Shown here piece by piece: positions 10,692-20,820 of a stretch of 26,515 nucleotides of DNA. The position numbers and the translations under genes are program-made. This DNA comes from Elysia marginata. Its lineage: Eukaryota > Mollusca > Gastropoda > Plakobranchidae. How positions within the stretch are numbered: the stretch's first letter is position 1; the number at the start of each line of letters is the position of its first letter. The stretch lies in assembly GCA_019649035.1 (NCBI GenBank), contig BMAT01002476.1, positions 32,531 to 59,045 of the forward strand, in the 5' to 3' direction. Below the pieces are notes generated by a model, which ran no database searches, was not told where the DNA came from, and saw nothing but the letters and a program-made list of their open reading frames with translations.

Positions 10692-11690
10692 GATGCTCAA
10701 AGCAGAAATGTGTGGCTATTCGAAGAAGAAATGTGTGGGTGCTCAAAGAAGAAATGTGTGGGTGCACAAAGAAGAAATGTGTGGGTGTTCAATGAAGAAA
10801 TGTGTGGGTGTTCAATGAAGAAATGTGTGGGTGTTCAATGAAGAAATGTGTGGGGGCTCAAAGAAGAAATGTGTGGGTGTTCAAAGAAGAAATGTGTGGG
10901 GGCTCAAAAAAGAAATGTGTGGGTGTTCAAAGAAGAAATATGTGAGTATTCAAAAAAGAAATGTGTGGGTGCTCAAAGAAGAAATGTGTGGGTGTTCAAT
11001 GAAGAAATGTGTGGGTAATCAATGAAGAAATGTGTGGGTGCTCAAAGAAGAAATGGGTGGGTGCTCAAAGCAGAAATGTGTGGCTATTCGAAGAAGAAAT
11101 GTGTGGGTGTTCAAAGAAGAAAGGTGTGGGTGTTCAATGAAGAAAAGCATGGGTGTTCAAAGAAGAAATATGTGGGTGTTCAATGAAGAAATGTGTGGGT
11201 GTTCAAAGAAGAAATGTGTGGGTGTTTAAAGAAGAAAATAATGTGTGAGTATTCAAAGAAGAAATGTGTGGGTGCTCAAGGAGGAAAAGTGTGGGTGTTC
11301 AAAGAAGAAATGTGTGGGTGTTCAAAGAAGAAATATGTGAGTGTTCAATGAAGAAATGTGTGGGTGCTCAAGGAAGAAAAGTGTGGGTGTTCAAAGAAGA
11401 AATGTGTGGGTGTTCAAAGAAGAAATGGGTGGGTGTTCAAAGAAGAAATTTCTGGGTGTTCAAAGAAGAAATTTGTGGGTGTTCAATGAAGAAATGTGTG
11501 GGTAATCAATGAAGAAATGTGTGGGTGCTCAAAGAAGAAATGGGTGGGTGTTCAAAGAAGAAATGTGTGGGTGCTCAAAGAGGAAATAATTGTTCAAAGA
11601 AGTAAATTAATGTGTGGGTGTTCAAAGAAGAAATGTGTGGATGTTCAAAGAAGAAATATGTGGGTGTTCAAAAAAGAAATATGTGGTTTT
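10692..11690 (+). repeat. 23-base minisatellite, about 43 units
   Basis: The consensus unit is GAAGAAATGTGTGGGTG plus TTCAAA, 23 bases, with variants GCTCAAA, TTCAATG, AATCAATG and CTATTCG. Variant groups recur: AGCAGAAATGTGTGGCTATT occurs at 10701 and 11069, 368 bases apart (16 units), and GGGTAATCAATGAAG at 11013 and 11500, 487 bases apart (21 units plus a 4-base insertion near 11237). Because 23 is not a multiple of 3, three units give a 23-residue period in every frame. With few stops this yields open frames of 65-82 codons rich in Cys, Lys, Val and Trp. These are by-products of the repeat, inside an intron. Confidence 0.95.
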
Positions 11691-13380
11691 TTTAAAGTGT
11701 TGTTTTAAGTAGTATAAAATTTGGAATAGGATCTCCGCAGTGAGGTTGAGTCTCATGGTATGTCCATACACAAGATTAGTAAATCTTTGACACTGCGCAT
11801 GAATAGGGTACAGAGTATTTCAACAAAATCACTGAGAAGATGATAAAATGTCACTGTTAATGCTAAACTCGTCTTGAGTTAAATGTTTGATGGCTTTGTA
11901 TGCTTGATGTAAGCGTTGTAGAGAAATAATTAGGACTTTGAAATTTGCCTAAAGAGTAACAACTAAAATTGTAGATAATTTACGAAAAGGAAACAAGACA
12001 AAAAGAGGAAAACGATAAAATACATATACAATACTGAAAAGTAAAAAGTGGAGTTTAATCCAATGTATCAACAATTTTTTTCTGATTAGACTTCCTTATG
12101 CCATTTCATTAAATGAGAATGGGTCTGGGCGGAACAAAAGTTCATACCTTTTCAGCATGGTATCGTTAAATCTGCATAGAACCTTGCAAGTTCTTGCAAA
12201 AACTAGAAGTTACCTTGAGCGTTTTCAATCTTAAACTTGCACATATAATTAAAATGTTGAATATTTTCACATGAATAATAAAGAGATGCAACAACAACTG
12301 TCACTGTCTTTTATATCATTTCATTGTAGGGTTTCAATGATACAATTATAGTATAATGGAAATTTCACATGTGTCAGCACAACTTTCTTTTTCTAACCCA
12401 CATAAAGATTTTACAAACCGTCCCACGTGCCACAAAGGTAGGAGTAGCATGTTTTGGTTACGGCATCTCCGATTTCACAGCATATCTCAGTCTATAATCG
12501 GACCATGACATTTATGATATGCATGTCAAAGAACCTTTTTAACAGAATGCAAATATGACAGAGTTAAGTTTTGTTTTCTAACGACGTTGCAGAGGTGAAA
12601 AGAAATTATATTGAAATAAGTTTTCGGGCTGTGCCCTATCAACACGTTTTTTTTCTGATTGAAAGATTTCAACACGTTTCTTGCTATTCTTAGACCTGTA
12701 TTTTTTGCTATTGACTACATTTTGTAAATATTATTCCCATTATTCGACGTATTAAAAATCTTAAAAAACAACCACAAAGCTCGAATGCATAATAATTTCA
12801 CTATCTTTCCCAGCGATTTTGAGAAACGCCCATATTCTTAACATTCATAATATTGCTAACAGAAAAACTAACTATTGCTCCCACTGATGTGATCAGTGCT
12901 ATTGCTTACAACTATACTGAATGCTCTATTCTTATTTTGTATTGTTCTTTAAACTCGAAGACATTGACAATTTTAATCTTGTTTCTGCTATTAAATAATC
13001 GCTAACAGAGATACTAATTTCATCTATTCTTCCTATTTGTATTGTTAGTTACAGACAGATAGGAGGTTAGTTGATTTTTTTTCTCTTCATAAACTTGTTC
13101 ATTTATCCTTGTATTGAATACGCGAAAATGGCGCAACAGGGCTTTTAGAAGTTAGAGACATCAAGTTCACTCGGTAACTTATAGATAAATGTCAACATGT
13201 GTAGGTTAGCATAACCTAAGGTATATTGCTATCATTCTCCATGTTGCATTTGACAAAGGTGATTTTTTTTGCGCAGTCACATTAAAGACACGTGAATTGA
13301 GGTGTTTGGTTCCTTGTGCTATCAATAAATTCCTTGTTCATCGTAAATATTCATGAACAAGCCATCAAAGCTATGCGGTT

Positions 13381-13473
13381 TAATTTTGCTAGATGCATAT
13401 CATTAGCATCGTTGAGAATTCATTTCATGCAGCTCAAGTGATCTTCGTTTCTGTCTTTATCTGTATACTTCCG

Positions 13474-13508
<35 letters not shown>

Positions 13509-13657
13509 ATATATTTTTACGAAATTAATGACGTTTATTTATATACACATTCATATTTTTATATTGCTACATAACCAGCTGATTAACCATAGACTAATTT
13601 TGCTTGATGCATATAATTAGCATCGTTGAGAATTCATTTCGAGCAGCTCACGTGATC
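13381..13657 (+). repeat. Direct repeat of about 63 bases flanking a copied CT-rich segment
   Basis: 13381-13443 and 13595-13657 are near-identical (TAATTTTGCT, TTAGCATCGTTGAGAATTCA, CAGCTCA, GTGATCT) with a few substitutions, 214 bases apart. Between them lies 13443-13597, a segment with a CT array (13474-13506) that reappears at 14485-14623. Confidence 0.9.
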
Positions 13658-14389
13658 TGCAATATAAACGTGCAAGAGACGATGGGGAATTAATCCGATC
13701 AAACTGATCTCGGATCTAGACAGATTTCTCTATAAAAAACCACTGCCCGTTTCTTGCTACTAAGAAATTGCATTCTTCTTTGATTTTACTTAGATGATAC
13801 TATTTAATGTTTGAGTAGTTATTGTGTTTTAATGTAATAGCCTTGGGCTGACACTTTATAATGGGCCATAATGCTCCGAGTAATTTTTACTTAGTAATTA
13901 CCGGTAATGAGAGCAATTTTGCACGTTGCTCCATCACTCCATCTCGGTCTGGCAACCCCCCCCCTCTCTCTCTCTTTCACTCTTTCACTCTTTCCCCCTG
14001 CCCTCTTGACACGAGGACCAGTTTTGGAAGAACCAAATATTTTCAGTGACAGCAAAGAAACATGAAAACAAGCCCAGTTCTTGTATCTCTTTAACTTAGC
14101 CGACACACAGTGCTGCGTCAAAAATGTTTATCTAAGTTGACCCAATTTCATGAAAAGAAAGAAAATACTTTGGAGTTTCGTTAATGCTTGGAAGATAAAG
14201 AATTTTTTTGTGATGCGATGAAAAAGTTAACTTATATTTCCCCAACCGTTTTACATAGCAGACAAGGCGGAACTCTCTAATTTAGAGCTGCATTGAAACC
14301 AGAGCCTAAGTACATGTATTTAACAAAAGTTTCATCACAACTTTCTTCAAAATTAAAAATAATTATTATCGCGAGTTATCCTCCGCCTT

Positions 14390-14414
14390 TAACCCATAAT
14401 ATTGCTATGGGTTA
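14390..14414. repeat. Small hairpin, 9-base stem and 7-base loop
   Basis: TAACCCATA at 14390-14398 pairs with TATGGGTTA at 14406-14414. It is not followed by a T run and has no gene context, so it is not called a terminator. Confidence 0.6.
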
Positions 14415-14484
14415 TACGGGAGAATAAAAGCAAATATTGCCTCCCTGTCTTTTCTCTGACTGTCTGTCTCGTTGACCTGCCTTT

Positions 14485-14623
14485 CTTCGTTTCTGTCTTT
14501 ATCTGTACACCTCCGTATCTCTCTCTCTATATACATATATTTTTACGAAATTAATGACGCTTATTTACATACACATCCATATTTTTATATAGCTACATAA
14601 CCAGCTGATTAACCATAGACTAA
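14485..14623 (+). repeat. Second copy of the 13443-13597 segment
   Basis: Shares CTTCGTTTCTGTCTTTATCT, ATATTTTTACGAAATTAATG and ATAACCAGCTGATTAACCAT in order with 13443-13597. It differs by a shorter CT array and scattered substitutions. No terminal inverted repeats are seen, so the mechanism is unknown. Confidence 0.9.
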
Positions 14624-15306
14624 CGTGCTCATATATACAAAGCAAAATTCGTGTATCGCAAACATCCTTCGCAATGGGTTGTTCCACATTGCGAAAGATC
14701 TTTTCAGTTCAACCCAGACTGAAGAGTACAAGAACATCTTGACTTTATCATTAACATTGATTGTATGGTCTGCGTGAACCTTTGAAAAACGTTCCTGCTA
14801 TTCCCATTCAGAAAGATCGTTCCCTAAAAAGACATGCTTGAGAGCAAGTTTTCATTGATGAAAAGTAGGCTAATTCTTTGTTGGCTTGTATGTTAAGCTG
14901 ATGTAAAGAGATTCCTTTTCTCCTAATCAAAAATCAACATAACGGTATCTACTTCTAAGTAGATCGTTTTTATTACGATGCAATCTTGCTCTAAACACCA
15001 AAACGAATGTATAAATTCTTTAATGGCCTTTCCAAACATATTTCCTAAAAGGACTCAAGACACACCCCTCAGAAAATTGGTTTAAGTTCGTTAAGTCCAG
15101 ATTTTAACGTAAATCTTTTTTTTTTTTGTTACAGTTTATTGATTTTTCAAAAACAAAGAATGGTGATCAGCTTGGTTTTGAAATAAGCAGAAAAAAATTC
15201 CGTGGACGTATTATGTTCGTTTCTTAGTGTTGTTAGTGGTGTTTTAATACGAAGCAACGTTTCTACTTGTTTCAGATTTTATATACCTAGAACTCTTTTT
15301 TTTTAC

Positions 15307-15325
15307 CAAGTGCAGACTGCACTTG
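15307..15325. repeat. Perfect 19-base palindrome
   Basis: CAAGTGCAG, a central A, then CTGCACTTG. Intronic, function unknown, may be chance. Confidence 0.6.
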
Positions 15326-16409
15326 AGAGTTTTCTTATTTGTGTGGTTTTTTGCCGACCTAAATATCAAATTAAGCCATAAGTAGCCTAATAGTATTATT
15401 TCCCCGCACTTATAATTGTCTCATTTAAAGCATGTCACAGTTGAAGACCTGGAAACATGATGTGGGTCAGATTCGCAGGTAAGCACCATTGTGTGCTTTA
15501 TCTTGAAAACGTGTCTGCAAAAAGCTTGTGACTTCTTATCTTATATTTGGTCTAATTTGAGGAAGTATTGAGATGTGACAAAGGCAGATGTTCAAAACAT
15601 GGACTTCAGTTCAGTGGATTTGAGCCTCTAGTGATAACACTAAAACACAGATAAGACGTATAATCTCTGCTGTAGAAATTTTACGCTTTGTTCGTGTCGC
15701 TGCTCATTTTGTTTTCAAGTATTTCTAACCTCTGGAAATGTAGCACATGTGTGTCTCACAAGAAGACGGAACTTCTAGTTATGATGTTAAAATAAACAAA
15801 TTAAAGAGCATCATAAAAAGATATTATCAAAGTGGATAAACACTTGACAGCAATTGAAAATTACAACAAATAAAATATTGACGGCAACAAAAACAAAACA
15901 AAACAAAACAGCAAAAGAATCAACATATAAAATATAAAAAATGGGACACGACGATAGGCACGATCGAACCAAAACCAAGGGAAATAAAGGTCTATGATAA
16001 AGGTATCTGGTATCCTCTGGTTACATCCCTTGGAAAAAAAAATTGGTTACTTGACATAGAACTTTATATTTTTTTATTTCTAGAATTCATATATCTTCAG
16101 ATCTCCAAAACATCGAAATAAGTTTCAGTACGAAAAGTAGGCTCTGTTTGAAGAAATGCTGAAAATTGTTGACATTAAAATTATTAGCGTTGAGATTTTT
16201 CGTTTAACGTATGTTTTTTTTTTTTCATTTTATTTGAAAAACTGTTGAAACTTTTTAAAACCGTTAACCTAACCGCATAGCTCTCCTAATTCATACTTTG
16301 GGGGCATAGCCTCTGTGTTAGGGCCTTTGTTATATAAAAAACCAGCTATTGAATACTAGACGGGAAAAGATTTGTTTACTATTACGAATATATAATGCAT
16401 TAGATGTGC

Positions 16410-16590
16410 CCAAATATCCCGGACGGTAGTATTCGGGCCGTCTCTAGACCGGTGACATGATCCGCTTCCGCTCAAGGGTCAGACATTTTTTGAAAAGTCA
16501 CCCGGTCCAAAGACTGTCCCGTGTCTTCTGTACGGGAGTCGCGCCATGTGAAACCGGCTCAAAAGTCTGAACATGGGGGCATAACGGCAG
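16410..16590. other. GC-richer block upstream of exon 16726, unknown
   Basis: This stretch is noticeably richer in G and C than its surroundings and has several CpG. It contains near-inverted pairs such as GACCGGTGAC and TCACCCGGTC. It has no open frame of note and matches no repeat I recognise. It may be an old repeat insertion or an intronic regulatory island. Confidence 0.35.
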
Positions 16591-16725
16591 AGCCTTTACA
16601 TGTCGATCAGTGATTGTATATCAACGGGTCATTGTAAATCAAAGATAAGTACTCTTCTGATGGTTAACGACGTAAAAGAAATTGTGTCCAATATTCTGAC
16701 AAATGCTTGCTGTTCCTCTGTGTAG

Positions 16726-16876
16726 GTATGGGAGAGGACGACTATGACCCAGCCGACAAGGTGCAGAGTCTGATCACTTCAGTGCGCGATCGCAAGCACA
16801 GGACCAAACAGCTGTTTGTGGAGATGGATGTGCTCACACAGAGAGGGGATGAACTCGAATGGAGAGAGTGGGCTAG
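16726..16876 (+). CDS. SLC4-family transporter, exon opening the cytoplasmic domain
   Basis: Acceptor CTCTGTGTAG ends at 16725. The exon enters in phase 1 and leaves in phase 2, giving about 50 residues: GMGEDDYDPADKVQSLI, then a basic stretch, then KQLFVEMDVLTQRG and ELEWREWAR. This follows the start of the SLC4 (band 3) cytoplasmic domain, where family members read like LFTEMDEL...EWRETARW. In SLC4 proteins this domain sits in the cytosol and regulates HCO3- transport and protein contacts. The 3' boundary is unusual: the frame fits the next exon only if the donor is AG|GCAAGA at 16877, a GC-AG intron. No GT within the next bases would restore the reading frame. The join makes ...WREWARWVKYEEKVEDGG, which agrees with the family. 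Confidence 0.9.
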
Positions 16877-16994
16877 GCAAGAACTTACATCCACGTTGTT
16901 ACACGTTTACTGATGCTTCAGCTACTCTTCCTTCTCTTCTTCACCCTTGTGCTTAATCTCCTAATGTTTATCCTCCTCTCAATACAACTACTTA

Positions 16995-17014
16995 AGCTGT
17001 TGCTGCTGCTGCTG

Positions 17015-17081
<67 letters not shown>

Positions 17082-17104
17082 GACAACTACAACTACTACT
17101 ACTT

Positions 17105-17173
<69 letters not shown>
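16995..17173. repeat. CTA/CTG trinucleotide microsatellite
   Basis: A short CTG run leads into about 50 CTA units with a few interruptions near 17080-17110. The poly-leucine open frame here is a product of the array. It begins about 120 bases after the GC donor. Confidence 0.95.
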
Positions 17174-18806
17174 TTACTATAACTTCTACCTACCTACAAC
17201 TTTACCACAACTGTTCCTGTTTATAACGATGTTTAAGTTGCTAGAAGTACTCATTTATGTATACTCATAATTTCTCAAAATAACCCTGACCAGTATTTTT
17301 ATCGGAATTGATGAAAAGTATGACGTTAAATTGGTTTTGATAGATATCATCTTTATGATTGTAATTTTCAAAACCATTTAATCGTAATACCCTTACACGA
17401 TTATCACCCATTATTGTTTCATTATTTTTTCCATCTTTTATGATCTTCACCATTGTCATCACATCATTTTTATAATCAACCTCCTTATAGACCCACCCGC
17501 TAACATTATATCTATTATTCACCCAGTGATTACCTGATAATCGGATATATAAAATTCTTTAAAAGTCACGGGTTTCTATTTCACATGGAATACATTCCCA
17601 GGAAAGCATTATACGATAATAGCTTACTGTCCTATCTTTCTTAATGAAGATATCAAACTAGATGATTAATTACAACACACGACATCGAGAGAAACATAAT
17701 TAGATCCATTCTAAACGAATGCATAATGATTGTTGTTTCTTTGATAATAATATCGAATTCCTATACAGAACTGAGTCAGAGGAACACAAACACAAATTAC
17801 TGCTAATTTTGTATCTTCTTCCATTTTTGCGTGTCGTCCGCAATGTAGCACCAGAAGCCATGTAAAATAAGATACATTTACAAACCATTAGAATAATAAG
17901 TTTTGTTTTTTCCTGAGAAAGCCTCCAAATTATGCATACCTAGGCGGAATTCGCTCTAAAGTTTACGCGGATGATTGTATAACGACCTTTAAGAGATGTT
18001 TATCCTTATGACAAACGTCTAAAATATGCATTCGTTATCCTTTTTTGGAACCAGTCAGATGAATTACGAACTTGCTTATTTACTGCAGAATAAATGCAAT
18101 CACAATAAAAGTTTTGCAGCGCCAGAGGTACTGGCATTATCTTTGGCGTTCTTCTTTGCAATGAAATTTTCTTCTTAAAGAAAATTAGAAAATAGAAAAA
18201 AGTATGTTCTAATTTTTAAGTAATCAAAAATACTATTTGAGGCGTAAGATTTTGTGAGTCGTAAAAAAGTATGAAGAAGACTAGCTGAATAGACGAGGAG
18301 GACATTAGCAAATTTAAAAACTTTAAGATCCGGTAATGACAACTACTAAAATAAACTGGTAGAAAAATGTCTTCACCTGTTGAAATTAGTAAAACTTTAC
18401 TTAAATTTTGTCTGTGAATTCAACATAATCATGATATCTTTATCTCTTTATCTCTAATATTAAACCTGTACTTCTATTCAACGTTGTGTAAAAACGTCCA
18501 TTTTACGGAAAAGGAACTCTGCATGATCTGTGAACTTGGTTCGCCCATTCAAAAATACAGTACTCATACTTTGACTTATACAAAACTCGTCGTTTTCGTT
18601 GTAAAAATAATTCCTAATTTAAGGGAAAGCACATGCATATTTGTTAGAAACTTCGGTATTGTTTGCAGCTTTTACTTCTACGATTTCTTATTGTGAAAAT
18701 CGACACAGACACATAACTTCGAAAATTTCCGTTGGAGAAAATATCGTATAACAATATTCAACCATTCAATCCAGTGTGTTACATAATGTAAACAAAAACT
18801 TAAAAG

Positions 18807-19732
18807 TATACTGACCGCCAAAAGAAACGCAACATAGAATCTTCAATATATACTACTGAAAACTGCAAGAGATTAAATGAGACATGTGATACATCATTTT
18901 AAAGGTTATTTATGAACCATACACGTACACGGCCATCAGCATGGTCAATGCAGAATCGAGATTCTTCATTGAATACGACACTTCACCATTGGATGCGATC
19001 CGACGCGGCCTGTTTCTGGGCCCATGGCGTACGTTAGTGTCGGTAACGCTGGGTCAGGATGGTGTATGGGCGACGAGCACGTAGGCCAAAGGTAGATAAA
19101 CGTCTTCTTCATGTGTTTGCACTTATACGTTGATTATCTCTTCCTCTTGTCTGACGCGATGAAGCTGAAGCTGAAAGAAATCTGTTGTTCATATGATTTC
19201 TGACAAGGTTTCTGTCTTGTCTCTGCGTAGTGCACTTAGGCCTCCCAGAACGGGACCGATCACTCACCGTATCCGTCTCATGTAGACGTTGTCTGAGTCT
19301 GAAAATCGTCGTCCTGTTTATATTCATACGGAGGGAAACTTCACTGATAGGAAGACCTTCTTGGAGCAGTCCTAAAGCACGATGACGATCAACTTCAGAT
19401 AAGCGTGGCATTTTGTAAAATTTAAAATCGTTTAATTCTAAAATGGCGAATAATTATTGGGCACCTTGTAAGGTAACCTTGTGTGTAATTTTGAGAATAT
19501 CGACCACGTGGTTTTTCTACACACACGGATTTTACATTTTTTACAAGGTATTCGAAAATCGCTCACATTGACTGGCAAACCACGCACGGGACTCGAGAGT
19601 GTGCTTGAACTCATGTTCAGATGTGTTACTACTCACAACACACAAAAAATCAACTCACAAACCTTTCTTTAAAGCGTGAATGAGCGCGAAAATAAGGAAT
19701 GTCATGTTGCGTTTCTTTTGGCGCTCAGTATA
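18807..19732 (-). mobile_element. Defective Tc1/mariner-type transposon, about 926 bases
   Basis: Terminal inverted repeats of 29 bases with one mismatch lie at 18807-18835 and 19704-19732 (outer part TATACTGACCGCC against TATACTGAGCGCC in inverse orientation). They end in TA, the target of this superfamily. The interior encodes a transposase N-terminus and a fragment of its catalytic domain on the minus strand, but the element is too short for a full transposase and the rest of the catalytic domain is missing. It cannot make its own transposase. An element with matching ends elsewhere might still mobilise it. Confidence 0.92.
19109..19411 (-). pseudogene. Tc1/mariner transposase remnant, N-terminal part
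   Basis: ATG at 19411 opens 100 codons that begin MPRLSEVDRHRALGLLQEG. The frame has a helix-turn-helix pattern (ISEVSLRMNINRTTIFRLRQ) and a GRPK-like motif (RSRSGRPKCTT), as in the DNA-binding half of Tc1-like transposases, and then stops. Further along the minus strand, at about 18920-19000, a piece of the DDE catalytic domain remains (EESRFCIDHADGRVRVW). It is preceded by an in-frame TGA at 18985-18983, and Glu stands where the first catalytic Asp is expected. The later catalytic residues are absent: the sequence runs straight into the terminal repeat. Family length is usually about 340 residues, so this is a broken copy. Confidence 0.88.
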
Positions 19733-20182
19733 ATTTAGTTCCGTTCTAAAATCAAACAATGGCAAAGAAATTTTATTGTACATAACTCGCGCGCCAAATT
19801 GGGTCCTAAGCCTTTCTCAAAATCTTTTGAACGCCTAGTCCACAAAAAATGTACAATTTACACTTCAAATTAATGGCCTTGGTCTGATATTTTGCTCTCA
19901 GCAAAAAAATTTTTGAGCTGCATAGGAGAGGTGAGTTCAATCAAAGTGAAATCGTAGTATGATTGTCCTGATACCAGCGAACATTGCTTCATGCGTGGTC
20001 AGACTTAGAGCTATCAATCAAAGTCTACCTAGACCTGCCACACCTTGTTGTCATGATTTAAGCGCACTTCTCTGCATAAAAGGTGAAGCAAAGTCTTTAC
20101 CTAGCGAGTAATATAAAACAGACGGAATACAATTATGATTTGTTACCGTCAGTAGGTATGTTGACTATTTAGTAGGCATATT

Positions 20183-20458
20183 CCATTCTTATTAGGGGGC
20201 CTAGATAGCTCAGTTGGTAGAGGCCTCGCTCCTTGGCCCAGAGGTCGTGGGTTCGAGCCACAGCCGAGCACAGTCCGGGCCCCTACTGGTTGGGTCGGTG
20301 TCAGTATAATGTGACCGGCTGAGGCTAAGTAATGGTATCAACGCTAGTCTCTGGGTGGCAGCCCGTACATTGTCATTGGGACCCAAGCCCTGAGAGCACC
20401 TTTGAAGTGGAATTGGGCTTGTAAAAATATCCTTCAATCAATCAAACCATTCTTATTA
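20183..20458 (+). mobile_element. tRNA-derived SINE (copy B) with perfect 12-base target duplication
   Basis: CCATTCTTATTA occurs at 20183-20194 and again at 20447-20458, framing a 252-base body. The head is tRNA-like with a clear A box (TAGCTCAGTTGG, 20206-20217) and B box (GTTCGAGCC, 20251-20259), the internal RNA polymerase III promoter. The body carries GTGTCAGTATAATGTGA and later TGGCAGC, as SINE copy A does. It ends in an AT-rich segment with a short TCAA-type tail. The perfect duplication implies a fairly recent insertion. It lies in the intron about 150 bases upstream of the exon at 20594, in sense orientation. Confidence 0.93.
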
Positions 20459-20593
20459 ATTGCTGACAGATTGCGAACAAAATTATCTCATACAATTACA
20501 TCTATAATTAAATCAGAGCCTATATACGTGATCACCACCAATTGCTTCTTTTCAATGCTCGGCCTTGGAATTGGCCTTTTCAATTTCTTACAG

Positions 20594-20754
20594 ATGGGTG
20601 AAATACGAGGAGAAGGTGGAGGACGGAGGAAAGAGATGGTCTAAGCCTCACGTCGCCTCGCTCAACATGCACTTCCTCATGGAGATCCGCAAGTGTATCC
20701 TGGAGGGAGTGTTTCTCACTGATATGGAGTGCTACTCTATCTCGCAGGTTGTCG
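20594..20754 (+). CDS. SLC4-family transporter, core cytoplasmic-domain exon
   Basis: Acceptor TTTCTTACAG ends at 20593. The exon enters in phase 2 and leaves in phase 1, encoding RWVKYEEKVEDGGKRWSKPH and then VASLNMHFLMEIRKCILEGV and an aspartate-methionine segment ending SISQVV. The RW-KxEE-VEDGG-RWSKPHVA-L string is a hallmark of SLC4 (anion exchanger and Na/HCO3 transporter) cytoplasmic domains and is the main basis for the gene call. Compared with family members I recall, the second half is divergent (LNMHFLMEI in place of LSLHSLFEL). The donor G|GTAAGC at 20755 is duplicated 35 bases downstream. I cannot say from this domain whether the protein is an anion exchanger or Na+-coupled; the N-terminal motif in exon 10235 leans towards Na+-coupled. 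Confidence 0.95.
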
Positions 20755-20820
20755 GTAAGCATCCTTCTTGCATCTGTGCTTTTTTGTCGGTAAGCATCCT
20801 TCTTGCATCTGTGCTTTTCA
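20751..20820 (+). repeat. 35-base tandem duplication containing the 5' splice site
   Basis: GTCGGTAAGCATCCTTCTTG starts at 20751 and again at 20786, and each copy continues with CATCTGTGCTTTT. Each copy holds the same donor (G|GTAAGC, at 20755 and 20790). Use of the second donor would insert 35 bases, shift the frame and reach the stop TGA at 20829-20831 unless spliced before it. The first donor fits the frame of the next exon. Confidence 0.95.

Larger units (their letters stand above)
10328..16725 (+). other. 6.4-kb intron before the first conserved exon
   Basis: Donor GTGAGT at 10328, acceptor CTCTGTGTAG ending at 16725. It holds a 23-base minisatellite, a set of locally duplicated segments and small hairpins, all listed separately. 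11700-13380, 14050-14389 and 14625-16410 hold only AT-rich sequence with no exon or recognisable repeat. Confidence 0.75.
16877..20593 (+). other. 3.7-kb intron with GC donor, CTA array, transposon and SINE
   Basis: Donor GCAAGA at 16877, acceptor TTTCTTACAG ending at 20593. Besides the repeats listed separately, 17180-18800 and 19740-20180 hold only AT-rich sequence with short frames lacking splice or homology support. Confidence 0.85.

Noticed and set aside
10692..11690. CRISPR-like array or repeat-protein gene
   Set aside because: Units are contiguous with no unique spacers. Open frames follow from a 23-base period with few stops, lie within an intron, and are broken by indels.
16913..17182. 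Poly-leucine protein after exon 16726
   Set aside because: It is translation of the CTA/CTG microsatellite and follows the stop at the end of the unspliced exon frame.
20195..20270. Apparent tRNA gene with good A and B boxes
   Set aside because: It is followed by a SINE body and tail and enclosed by a perfect 12-base target duplication, so it is the head of a SINE, not a tRNA gene.
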